From assembly GCA_016794425.1 (NCBI GenBank), contig JAEUHR010000046.1, forward strand, positions 62,001 to 126,000: a DNA stretch of 64,000 bases, given 5' to 3'. Under the pieces are notes generated by a model. That model was not told the DNA's origin and did not search any database. It saw nothing but the letters and a program-made list of their open reading frames with translations. Position 1 is the stretch's first letter. Each line of letters starts with the position of its first letter. This DNA is from Planctomycetota bacterium. GTDB taxonomy: Bacteria > Planctomycetota > UBA1135 > UBA2386. This document shows, piece by piece, positions 56,133-64,000 of the stretch. The translations under genes and the position numbers were made by a program.

Positions 56133-57389
56133 ATGCAGCGCACTCTCTCCGCGACGGCCGTTGCCGCCGTCGTGCTCTCCCTGTCCGCGGGCGCCGTGGC
56201 GCAGAACTGCTACGAGTCCGGGCACCAGTGCTTCACGTTCGGACCGCCGCGTTCGGCCGCGGTCGGCAAGGTCGACACGGCCGGTCTGCTCGACCTGAAG
56301 TCGCAGAAGCTGACCATCGAAGGCGACATCCGGCTGCGCGTGCGCGTCGCCGAGACCCGGGCGCAGTACCCGTACGCCGAGGCCGACCAGCAGGCGACGC
56401 GGGCGCGCATCCGCATGCGCTACCAGGCCAACGACAAGGTGCACGCGCTCGGCGAGTTCAACCTGTCGGAGACGTGGGCCGGCTCGGAGGCCTACAGCGA
56501 CGCGCTCGAGGGCGAGAACTTCAACGGCGTCTCGCAGTTCTACCTGCACGCCGACGACATGCTCGGCTTCGGCGACATCTGGCGCGTCGGCCGCAGCGAG
56601 TTCATCCTCGGCAACGGCCTGGTGCTGGGCTCGTGCGACTTCCTGCAGCGGCCGGGCACGTTCACCGGTGTCTGGGTGTCGCGCAAGTTCGGCGGTCACA
56701 TGGTCGAGGGCTTCGTGTTCGACGACTACGGCCCGCTGCAGTCGATCCACGACGGCGTGCGCTACATCGGCGCGACCGCGAGCATCGCCGCCTGCGACTG
56801 GGTCGGCGACATCGTGCAGGCGATCAAGCCGTACTACATGGCCGGCACGCGCGACGGCGACTTCGTCAGCCCGACCACGAACCCGACCGAAGAGGACGCG
56901 TGGCTCGGCATCGACGGGGTCGGCCAGCTGCCCGGCAACTTCCGCTGGAACATCGAGTTCGCGAACCGCTTCGTCGACGGCGGCCAGGACCGCATGGCGT
57001 GGCGCGGCACGATCACGAAGCCGCTCGACCTGTTCGACGGGTTCTGGCGTTCGGTGTCGATCCAGATCACCGACGCCGAGGGCAAGATGGACGTCGGCAA
57101 CCCGGCCGACTTCAACTCTGCCGGCCTGCTGCACCAGTACGGCGGCGCGTGGCGCAGCGACATGCAGACCGGCCAGCTCGGCTTCGGCTTCGCGCCGTGC
57201 GAGAACGTCACCCTGGACGTCAACCTGCTGACGCTCGACCGCCGCGGCACCGCGGCGCAGCTCGGCGACTTCGAGGCCGACGTGATCCTCGGCGCCAAGA
57301 TGGCGAGCGGCGTCTACATCGCCGGCGGCTACGGCATCGACAACGATCGGCGCCAGGTCGGTTACATGCAGCTCACGATGAACTTCTGA
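56133..57389 (+). CDS. Outer-membrane beta-barrel, alginate-export/porin-like
   Basis: A 418-residue exported protein (signal MQRTLSATAVAAVVLSLSAGAVA) made of alternating amphipathic strands and ending in M-N-F. The terminal Phe is the recognition mark for outer-membrane barrel assembly. The early ARIRMRYQANDKVHALGEF and LGRSEFILGNG-like (here VGRSEFILGNGLVLG) stretches resemble the alginate export (AlgE/OprP-like) barrel group. It would pass anions, sugars or other small solutes across the outer membrane. Its final 17 bases overlap the convergent methyltransferase-like gene. No dedicated transporter is adjacent. Confidence 0.75.
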   Translation: MQRTLSATAVAAVVLSLSAGAVAQNCYESGHQCFTFGPPRSAAVGKVDTAGLLDLKSQKLTIEGDIRLRVRVAETRAQYPYAEADQQATRARIRMRYQANDKVHALGEFNLSETWAGSEAYSDALEGENFNGVSQFYLHADDMLGFGDIWRVGRSEFILGNGLVLGSCDFLQRPGTFTGVWVSRKFGGHMVEGFVFDDYGPLQSIHDGVRYIGATASIAACDWVGDIVQAIKPYYMAGTRDGDFVSPTTNPTEEDAWLGIDGVGQLPGNFRWNIEFANRFVDGGQDRMAWRGTITKPLDLFDGFWRSVSIQITDAEGKMDVGNPADFNSAGLLHQYGGAWRSDMQTGQLGFGFAPCENVTLDVNLLTLDRRGTAAQLGDFEADVILGAKMASGVYIAGGYGIDNDRRQVGYMQLTMNF

Positions 57390-58527
57390 GCTGCCGCGCC
57401 GCGGCGGCGAGGATCTCCATCTTGCGCACCGCGGCGGCTTCCCCGGCGACCGGCCGGTCGGCGAACGTGCCGAAGCCGCAGTCCGGGTTCAGCCAGATGC
57501 GCTCGTGGCCCAGCGTGGCCACGAGCCGCCGCACCCGCGCCGCGATCGCGGCCGGGTCCTCGTCGGGGTCGGTGCGCGGGTTGATCGCGCCGAAGCCGAC
57601 CGTGCGCCCCGGCGGCAGCTGCTTCAGCAGCGTCTCGGAGCCGGCGCGCGGCGTCGCGTATTCGAGCACGAACTGGTCGATCCGCATCTGCGACAGGTAC
57701 GGCAGCAGCGGGTCGTAGTCGCCGGCCAGCAGCACGTCCTCCTTGCGGCTCCAGTTGCCGCGGCAGACGTGCAGCGCGGTGCGCGTGCCCGCGATGCCGT
57801 CGACGACGCGGTTGATCAGTTCGACCGCGAGCCGCAGTTCGGCCGCCGGATCGGCGGCCGCCGCCAGCGCGGCGCACATGAACGTGCGCGTCGCCGCCTT
57901 GCCGGCGAACACCAGTTCGGTCAGCACCGGCTCGTCGAACTGCACGATCTCGACGCCGAGCGCCGCCAGTTCCTGCAGTTCGGCGCGCAGGATCGCCACC
58001 AGGTCGTCGCACAGCCGTTCGCGCGTCGGGTAGGCCTGCGCCGACAGCTTCTGCACCCACATCGAGCGCGACAGCAGGTACGGCCCCGGCAGCGTGATCT
58101 TGCAGGCGCGCGTCGTGTGCCGCCGCAGGAACTCGGCCTCGCGCACCGCCAGCGGCTGCCGCCGCGCGAGCCGGCCGGTGATGGTCGGGTTCTTGATCGC
58201 GAACGCGGGCACGTCGAGCGTCTGCAGCAGCGCCTCGAAGCCGGCCTTGTCCTCGACGTGGTCGAGCAGGTCGGCCATCGTCATCAGCGTGATGCCGTCG
58301 AGCTTCTCGGCCAGGAACGAGTAGAAGTTGTCGCGGCGTTGTTCGCCGTCGCTGAGCACGTCGACGCCGGCGTCCTCCTGCAGCTTGATCGCCAGCAGCG
58401 TCGCCTGGTCACGCAGGTGGTCGAGGTCCTTCGCGCGCTTCTGCTGCGCTTCGAGCAGCCAGCGCGGCCGCGGCCAGCTGCCGACGACGGAGACCGGGAA
58501 GCGGGGGATCGGGCGGGGTTCGCTCAT
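57373..58527 (-). CDS. Cobalamin-independent methionine synthase-like (MetE C-terminal domain) protein
   Basis: A 384-residue zinc-dependent methyltransferase-fold protein equal to the catalytic half of MetE, with no N-terminal MetE domain. The motifs are VVGSWPRP near 14, LSDGEQRRDNFYS near 58, KITLPGPYLL near 143, IVQFDEPVL near 197 (zinc or acid site), HVCRGN near 253 (zinc His and Cys) and LNPDCGFGT near 349 (last zinc Cys). The group includes core MetE enzymes, methylcobalamin:homocysteine enzymes and epoxyalkane:CoM transferases. The thiol acceptor here is unknown. It is the last gene of a TusA-DsrE-OsmC operon, so a sulfur compound is likely. Confidence 0.85.
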   Translation of the reverse strand: MSEPRPIPRFPVSVVGSWPRPRWLLEAQQKRAKDLDHLRDQATLLAIKLQEDAGVDVLSDGEQRRDNFYSFLAEKLDGITLMTMADLLDHVEDKAGFEALLQTLDVPAFAIKNPTITGRLARRQPLAVREAEFLRRHTTRACKITLPGPYLLSRSMWVQKLSAQAYPTRERLCDDLVAILRAELQELAALGVEIVQFDEPVLTELVFAGKAATRTFMCAALAAAADPAAELRLAVELINRVVDGIAGTRTALHVCRGNWSRKEDVLLAGDYDPLLPYLSQMRIDQFVLEYATPRAGSETLLKQLPPGRTVGFGAINPRTDPDEDPAAIAARVRRLVATLGHERIWLNPDCGFGTFADRPVAGEAAAVRKMEILAAAARQLRSSS

Positions 58528-58529
58528 GG

Positions 58530-59267
58530 TCACACCTTCTGCACACGCGCCAGGACGGCCACGGACTGCAGCAGCGACTGCGCGACCGGGCAGCGCCGCA
58601 GCGTCTCCGCGAACACCTCCTGCAACCGGTCGTCGTCGGCGTCGCTGGCGACGTAGACGGTCACTTCGATCGTGGCCAGCGCCGGGCTGCCCTGGTCCTC
58701 GACGCCGAGGAACACGAGGCTGTTCTGCGCCTTCGCCCGGGCGACGACCTCGAGGTTCTGCACCTGCTGGCCGAGCCGCGACAGCCGCCACTGCAGGCCC
58801 GTGCACAGCGCGCCGGCGACTGCCGCCAGCAGGAACTCGACCGCCGACGGCGCCGCGTCTTCGGTGTCGAAGCTCGCCGGCTGGCCGATCGCGAAGCCGT
58901 GGTTGCGCACCGACACCTTCGCCGACATGCCGCCGCTCCAGCGCGTGCGGACCTGCCACTGGTGCGCGCGGGCCTGCTCGAGGTCGCGCGCCAGCTTGTC
59001 GTCGTCGTCCTTCTTGCGCAGCAGGAAGTGCGTGTAGCCGTGTTCGGCCGCCGCCGTGTGCAGGATCGCGTGGCCGACCATGCGGCACCACGCCGGCAGG
59101 TCTTCGCGCACCGACAGTTCGCGGCTCTTGACCAGCAGCGTGCCGCCGGCCGGCAACGGCGCCATCGCCGATCGGATGATCAGCAGGAGGCCGCTGCCGC
59201 AGTCGAGGTCGCCGCCGTCGATCGCGGCATCGGCCGGCCGGTCCTGGTCGCCACGGTCGGTCGCCAT
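58530..59267 (-). CDS. TusA-like/OsmC fusion protein
   Basis: A 245-residue cytoplasmic fusion. Residues about 15-85 are TusA-like: DGGDLDCGSGLLLIIRSAM with the candidate persulfide Cys near 23, LPAGGTLLVKSRE, then LPAWCRMVGH with a second Cys. Residues about 105-245 are an OsmC/Ohr domain with the two redox cysteines in GALCTGLQW near 163 and RRCPVAQSLL near 228. OsmC proteins reduce organic peroxides; TusA proteins carry sulfur as persulfide. The fusion suggests a thiol or persulfide reduction step linked to the DsrE protein upstream. The family CPxP motif of TusA is replaced by DCGSG. Confidence 0.85.
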   Translation of the reverse strand: MATDRGDQDRPADAAIDGGDLDCGSGLLLIIRSAMAPLPAGGTLLVKSRELSVREDLPAWCRMVGHAILHTAAAEHGYTHFLLRKKDDDDKLARDLEQARAHQWQVRTRWSGGMSAKVSVRNHGFAIGQPASFDTEDAAPSAVEFLLAAVAGALCTGLQWRLSRLGQQVQNLEVVARAKAQNSLVFLGVEDQGSPALATIEVTVYVASDADDDRLQEVFAETLRRCPVAQSLLQSVAVLARVQKV

Positions 59268-59282
59268 GGTCCGGGTCGCCGG

Positions 59283-59645
59283 TCAGTAGCTGACGCAGGG
59301 CGCGCCCTGCGACAGGAACTCGACCAGCTTCGCGCCGCCGACGACGGTGGCGCCCGGGATCAGTTTGGCTTCGTCGAGCTTGCGCTTCTTGAAGCACGGC
59401 GAGCAGACCCAGATCGTGCCGCCGGCCTTGACGAAGTTGGCGATCAGCTCGCGCAGCGGCGCGAAGCCCTCCTCGTGCACGTCGTCGGCGTAGCCCTGCT
59501 GGCAGAGCCGCACGCCCTCGATGCTGAGGAACACGACGGTCTGCTTCTCGGACGCAGCGGCGGCGTTGGCGACGACGAAGGCGACGGTGGCCTTGTCGGT
59601 GTCGTTCTTCGCGTGGGTGAGGCTGACGCAGAACTGCTTGGTCAT
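59283..59645 (-). CDS. DsrE-family sulfur-carrier protein
   Basis: A 120-residue cytoplasmic protein of the DsrE/DsrF-like fold, which binds and transfers persulfide sulfur. It has the N-terminal strand FCVSLTHAKNDTDKATVAF, a helix, VVFLSIEGVRLCQQG near 37, TIWVCSPCFKKR near 77 with a C-x2-C pair in the active loop, and a final APCVSY Cys. The length is normal. Its start overlaps the stop of the TusA-like gene (ATGA), and the TusA-OsmC fusion follows 15 bases later. It is probably the central relay of the operon. Confidence 0.88.
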   Translation of the reverse strand: MTKQFCVSLTHAKNDTDKATVAFVVANAAAASEKQTVVFLSIEGVRLCQQGYADDVHEEGFAPLRELIANFVKAGGTIWVCSPCFKKRKLDEAKLIPGATVVGGAKLVEFLSQGAPCVSY

Positions 59646-60262
59646 GGGCGTTCTCTCCGGCGGATCCAGTAGTGGGGGTGGCAGGCGTGGAGCAGCGTGT
59701 GGCCGACGAGCCCGCACCAGGCGGGCAGGTCGATCGGCGCTGCGGGGTCGGTGGCGCGCACTTCGAGCACGGCACCCGGCGCCATCGCGCCGAGCCGGAA
59801 CTTCAGCTCGAGCACGAGGTCGCCGCAACCGAGGTCGCCGGCGTCGTGGCGGTCGTCGGCCGGCGGCGCCGACGTGGCCGTCGCCGCGGCGGCCGCGGCG
59901 GACGGCAGCGCCGCCCGCGTGCCCGCGAACAGGCAGTCCGGTTCGTCGCTGGCGCCGAACCCCTCGGCCGCGCTGGCCGCGCGCCAGGCGTCGTGGAAGC
60001 ACTCGCGCCGGCGGATCCACTGCAGCGACCGCGCACACAGCGCGGGCGCCGGTTCGGCGTGTTCGCGGGCCGCACAGGCGGCGCAGCGCGGCGCGCCGCG
60101 GCTGCCGAGCAGTACGGCCAGCACGGCTTCGTGGCCGCACAGGCGGTGGCCGCAGACGCGGCAGGCGTCCCCGGTCAGCGCCTGCACTGCGGCGCGCAGC
60201 GCGGCCGTGCGCGCCGACGGATCGCCGTTCGGCAGCAGCTCGTCTTCGTCGGGCTCGTGCAT
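59642..60262 (-). CDS. TusA-like protein with N-terminal zinc-ribbon-like cysteine cluster
   Basis: A 206-residue cytoplasmic protein. Residues about 33-63 hold C-R-V-C-G-H-R-L-C-G-H and later C-A-A-C, a likely metal-binding knuckle set. Residues about 140-206 are a TusA-like domain with DLGCGDLVLELKFRL (candidate sulfur Cys near 145), AMAPGAVLEV, then DLPAWCGLVGHTLLH, almost the same closing motif as in the TusA-OsmC fusion. It opens the sulfur operon and overlaps the DsrE gene by 4 bases. The start is taken as the ATG at 60262. A GTG at 60298 is possible, but the added residues are Pro/Arg-rich. Confidence 0.78.
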   Translation of the reverse strand: MHEPDEDELLPNGDPSARTAALRAAVQALTGDACRVCGHRLCGHEAVLAVLLGSRGAPRCAACAAREHAEPAPALCARSLQWIRRRECFHDAWRAASAAEGFGASDEPDCLFAGTRAALPSAAAAAATATSAPPADDRHDAGDLGCGDLVLELKFRLGAMAPGAVLEVRATDPAAPIDLPAWCGLVGHTLLHACHPHYWIRRRERP

Positions 60263-60270
60263 CGCGGGCG

Positions 60271-60351
60271 GGGGTGTGCGGCGCGGCGGCGGGCGCACAC
60301 GGGCCCGTTCACCGCGAACGGCGGCGCCAGCGGGATGCAGACCGCATCCCG
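60271..60351 (-). promoter_or_regulatory. Structured 5' leader of the sulfur operon (three inverted repeats)
   Basis: In transcript order: an 8-bp perfect stem (CGGGATGC/GCATCCCG, 60351-60331, 5-base loop), a 5-bp stem (CGTTC/GAACG, 60320-60306, 5-base loop) and a 7-bp stem (GTGTGCG/CGCACAC, 60300-60274, 13-base loop) that ends just before the start codon. No known riboswitch class is recognised. It could be an RNA control element or protein-binding sites. Confidence 0.45.
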
Positions 60352-60421
60352 GCCGGCGGTGCTCAGTGGGATCGGGTTCGGTGTCGCAACGTGGGGGCGG
60401 GACAGCGGGGACCGGCGTGCG

Positions 60422-60449
60422 AGTATCGCGGTCACGCCGGCCCGTGCAA
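60422..60449 (-). promoter_or_regulatory. Promoter of the sulfur operon
   Basis: On the minus strand, TTGCAC (60449-60444), a 16-base spacer, then GATACT (60427-60422). Initiation near 60415 gives a leader of about 150 bases, by far the longest inferred in the window. Confidence 0.55.
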
Positions 60450-60470
60450 GGGCGGCGCGGCCGGTGCGGC

Positions 60471-61439
60471 TCAATCGCCGCGGGCCCGCTGCCGCTGCGC
60501 GAGCTCGGCGCGCACCGCCGCGAACGCGGCCACGTCGGCGTGTGGTTCGAGCACCGCGGCGATCGTCGCCAGCAGGTCGCCCTCGGCGAACGCGTTGCCC
60601 GGGTGCAGCGTCCGCAGGAACTGCGCCAGGAACGCGCCGGCCGGTTCGCTGCGCTGCGCCGCGATCGCCTGCAGCCAGAACCGCAGCCGCGACGGGTTGT
60701 CGGACTCGAGGCGCCGGCGCGCCGCGTCCGCGAGGTCGACCAGTGCCGGCAGCAGGCTCGGATCGCGGTGTTCAGCCGCGGCCAGGAAGCCGACCGAGTC
60801 GTCGAATGGCCGCGGCTGCCGCAGCAGAGCGACGAGGATCGGCGCGTCGCCGGGCAGCCGGTAGCGCGCCAGCGCGATGGCGGCCACGGCCTCGCCGCTG
60901 CGCGCCAGCGCGCGGACCTCGTGCAGCATGCCGTCGCGCAGCCGCAGGTGGCGCAGCGCCCATTCGCGAGCGTAGAGCGGGCTGCGGCCGCGGATCGCCG
61001 CTTCGGCGAAGTCCTGCAGCTGGTCGTCGGTGAGGCGCGGCCGCACGGTCGTGAACACCACGTCGCCGACCGCTTCTTCCCGGCAGCAGCAGCCCGAGCG
61101 CGTGGTCACGACCGCGGTGTCGCGCAGGAACGGCCGCAGCGCCGCCGTCCAGTCGACGCGTTCTTCGCGTTCGACCAGCGCGCGGGCAGCGTAGGCGCGC
61201 ACGGTCGGTGCCGCGTGCTGCAGCGCCGCCAGCAGGTCCGCAGTCGCGGCGCGGTCGCGCCAGCGTTCGTAGGTGCGGTAGGTCTCGGTGCGTTCGCCAT
61301 CGTCGCCGACCATCGCCTCGTCGACGGTCGCGGCGCGCGCCAGCGCCGCGGTCCGTTCCGCCACCGATTGGCCGGGCACGGCGGTGGCTGTCGCCGCGGT
61401 CGCCAGTGCGAGCAGCCATCGTCCGGGCCGGGTTCGCAT
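60471..61439 (-). CDS. Secreted HEAT-repeat protein
   Basis: A 322-residue exported protein (signal MRTRPGRWLLALATAATATA). The mature part is Ala/Leu/Arg-rich helical repeats of HEAT type, e.g. TADLLAALQHAAPTVRAYAAR near 67 and SLLPALVDLADAARRRL near 232. A CCC-R-E-E stretch near 117 is unusual. I see no enzymatic motif. Secreted HEAT proteins recur in this window (31232-32227 and 43371-44612), which points to a lineage-typical scaffold group. The gene is divergent from the DUF502 gene, 102 bases away. Confidence 0.72.
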   Translation of the reverse strand: MRTRPGRWLLALATAATATAVPGQSVAERTAALARAATVDEAMVGDDGERTETYRTYERWRDRAATADLLAALQHAAPTVRAYAARALVEREERVDWTAALRPFLRDTAVVTTRSGCCCREEAVGDVVFTTVRPRLTDDQLQDFAEAAIRGRSPLYAREWALRHLRLRDGMLHEVRALARSGEAVAAIALARYRLPGDAPILVALLRQPRPFDDSVGFLAAAEHRDPSLLPALVDLADAARRRLESDNPSRLRFWLQAIAAQRSEPAGAFLAQFLRTLHPGNAFAEGDLLATIAAVLEPHADVAAFAAVRAELAQRQRARGD

Positions 61440-61541
61440 GCCGGCAGCGAAGCCGCGTGCGGCGGTGCGCGCAAGCGGTGCCGGCGGAACGCGGCGCTTC
61501 GCCCGGGCGCCGCGGTCGGGCCTGCGTATGCTGCGCGCGCC

Positions 61542-62105
61542 ATGGCCAGCCCCACGCGCCACGTCACCCGTTGTCTGGTCGCCGGCATCGTCGCGCTGCT
61601 GCCGATGGGCGGCGCGGTGCTGACGGTCGTCTGGCTCGAGAGCGCGATCGCGTCGTCGTGGCGCGACACGATCGGCTGGTACTTCCCGGGCCTCGGCATC
61701 CTGCTCGCGCTCACCGCGGTCTACCTGGTCGGCCTCGGCGTCACGACGTTCGTCGGCCGCTGGATGTGGCGGCGCTGCGACCGGCTGCTCGAGAACCTGC
61801 CGCTGCTCGGCACGCTCTACCAGTCGCTGAAGGAAGTGCTCGGCTACGACACGGCGCGCGAACGCTTCTTCCAGGGCGTCGTCGCGGTCACCGCCGACGA
61901 GGGCTACGAGATCGGCTTCGTGACCGGCCAGTCGCCGGGGCCCGACGGCACACCGCACACGCTGGTGTTCGTGCCGAGCGCGCCGAATCCGACCAACGGC
62001 AAGCTGCTGCTGGTCGAACCGGCGCGGCTGAAGCACCTCGACGTGCGCACGGCCGACGCACTGCGCGCGCTGGTGTCGATGGGCAAGACCTCGCTGCGGC
62101 CCTGA
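61542..62105 (+). CDS. DUF502-family membrane protein
   Basis: A 187-residue protein with two membrane helices (about 12-32 and 50-72), then the DUF502 cytosolic or periplasmic beta domain: FVGRWMWRRCDRLLENLPLLG near 69, TLYQSLKEVLGY near 90, and VFVPSAPNPTNGKLLLV near 145. This conserved P-x-P-N-P-T/S-x-G motif defines the family. The function is not established. TATGCT lies 9 bases before the ATG and may be its -10 element, with little or no leader. It precedes sdhC by 116 bases. Confidence 0.88.
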   Translation: MASPTRHVTRCLVAGIVALLPMGGAVLTVVWLESAIASSWRDTIGWYFPGLGILLALTAVYLVGLGVTTFVGRWMWRRCDRLLENLPLLGTLYQSLKEVLGYDTARERFFQGVVAVTADEGYEIGFVTGQSPGPDGTPHTLVFVPSAPNPTNGKLLLVEPARLKHLDVRTADALRALVSMGKTSLRP

Positions 62106-62181
62106 GCCGGGCCCGCCGCACCGCGAATTGCAAGCGCGTGCTGCCGTCGGCACCGGCGCCGGCGACGCATCCGGCTGCGTG

Positions 62182-62210
62182 TTGCAATCGAAGCCGTCCC
62201 TGCCGATCCT
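62182..62210 (+). promoter_or_regulatory. sdh operon promoter with palindromic TTGCAA
   Basis: TTGCAA (62182-62187), a 17-base spacer, then GATCCT (62205-62210), 11 bases before the sdhC ATG. A second TTGCAA is at 62128-62133, 54 bases upstream, which is about five helical turns. The repeated palindrome may be an operator. Confidence 0.45.
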
Positions 62211-62221
62211 TCGGCGCTCCC

Positions 62222-62907
62222 ATGTCCTGGCTGTTCGACTTCTGGCGGTCGTCCATCGGCGGCAAGGTGACGATGGCGATCACCGGACTGCTGCTGTTCG
62301 GTTTCGTGCTCGCGCACCTGCTCGGCAACCTGCAACTGCTGGCGGGTCCCGAGAAGCTCAACGCCTACGCGAAGATGCTGGCGGACACCGGCGCGCTGCT
62401 GTGGGTGGCGCGCATCGGCCTCCTGGCCGTGTTCGTGCTGCACGTCGTCACCGCGATCCGGCTGGCGCGCGGCAACCGCGCCGCGCGGCCGGTCGCCTAC
62501 GCGAAGGAAGCCACCGTGCAGGCGACGTTCGCGTCGCGGTCGATGGTGTTCAGCGGCCTGTCGCTGCTGGTGTTCGTCGTCTACCACCTGCTGCACTTCA
62601 CGTTCGGCGTCACCAACCCCGAGCACTACGCGCGCAAGGGCGCCGGCGCCGGCGGCCACGACGTCTACGCGATGGTGACGCAGAGCTTCGCGGTGCCGGC
62701 GATCGCGATCGCCTACGCCGCGTTCCAGATCGTCCTGTTCCTGCACCTGCGGCACGGCATGCAGAGCCTGGCGCAGACGCTCGGCCTGAACCACGGCCGC
62801 TACACCCCGATGATCCGCACCCTGTCGTTCCTGCTCGCGGCGCTGATCGCCGGCGGCAACCTGCTGCTCGCCCTGTCCGTGCAGCTCGGCCTCGTGGAGG
62901 TGGCGCG

Positions 62908-62911
<4 letters not shown>
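62222..62911 (+). CDS. sdhC: Succinate dehydrogenase cytochrome b subunit
   Basis: A 229-residue di-heme type cytochrome b of the Wolinella/Bacillus (b558) class, anchoring succinate dehydrogenase or fumarate reductase in the membrane. It has five membrane helices (about 15-35, 60-80, 105-125, 150-178 and 195-220). Putative heme ligands are His in VLAHLLGNL near 31, FVLHVVTA near 79, YHLLHFTFGV near 122-125 and FLHLRHGMQS near 178-182. The single-chain anchor (no sdhD) fits the class. It is coupled to sdhA by an ATGA overlap. Confidence 0.92.

Positions 62912-64000
<1,089 letters not shown>

Noticed and set aside
60296..60298. GTG start adding 12 residues to the Zn-TusA protein
   Set aside because: The added residues are Pro/Arg-rich and encoded inside the third leader hairpin; the ATG at 60262 fits better.

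Overview
This is a 64 kb window of very GC-rich bacterial chromosome with about 53 genes packed almost end to end. The largest gaps are only about 280 bases. I see no rRNA, tRNA, CRISPR array, transposase, integrase or phage gene. The cell is Gram-negative in plan: lipoproteins, an outer-membrane beta-barrel ending in Phe, and an O-antigen ligase/polymerase-type protein. The gene mix suggests a deep-branching member of the Planctomycetota or a relative: many secreted HEAT-repeat and Ig-like proteins, a PrkA/YeaH/SpoVR set, a Wolinella-type succinate dehydrogenase, and a dual-specificity phosphatase fused to a cytochrome c'-like domain. This placement is inference from gene content only.

Layout. 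0-8.8 kb: a secreted repeat protein and a sodium/solute symporter face a murein-recycling operon (murQ, nagB, a NagZ/beta-lactamase-like fusion, an SGNH hydrolase and a small membrane protein). 8.8-12.9 kb: ribH-nusB-ftsY and a Wzy-type membrane protein. 13-18.7 kb: a transglutaminase/esterase fusion, an alpha/beta hydrolase, acylphosphatase and two tandem M28 glutaminyl-cyclase-like proteins. 18.8-28.5 kb: prkA-yeaH, then a compositionally distinct insert (CmoB-like methyltransferase and two paralogous radical SAM proteins, the second with an Asp-box beta-propeller-like tail), then spoVR. 28.5-43.2 kb: a PAP2 phosphatase, a putative alpha-CTD/sigma4/HARE-HTH regulator, secreted proteins, a glycerate 2-kinase/hydroxypyruvate reductase operon, a serine hydrolase, class I fumarase and a large secreted protein. 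43.4-50.3 kb: one operon with a phosphatase/cytochrome c'-like fusion, an Fe(III)-type ABC transporter, a pentaheme cytochrome and a HEAT lipoprotein. 50.3-54.9 kb: an NtrC-type regulator, a small basic secreted protein, a histidine kinase and its companion binding protein. 55-57.4 kb: ispH and a porin-like barrel. 57.4-60.5 kb: a sulfur-trafficking operon (TusA-like, DsrE, TusA-OsmC fusion, MetE-like) behind a structured leader. 60.5-64 kb: a HEAT protein, a DUF502 protein and sdhC-sdhA, which runs off the end.

Expression style. Nineteen adjacent gene pairs share a 4-base GTGA or ATGA stop/start overlap, so translational coupling is the rule here. Several promoter-like sequences (TTGACC/TTGCAM, 16-17 bp, then GANNCT or TANNNT) lie only 6-14 bases before start codons, which suggests short or absent leaders. 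The sulfur operon is the clear exception, with about 150 bases of hairpin-rich leader. No function was tested; all assignments come from motif reading and gene context.
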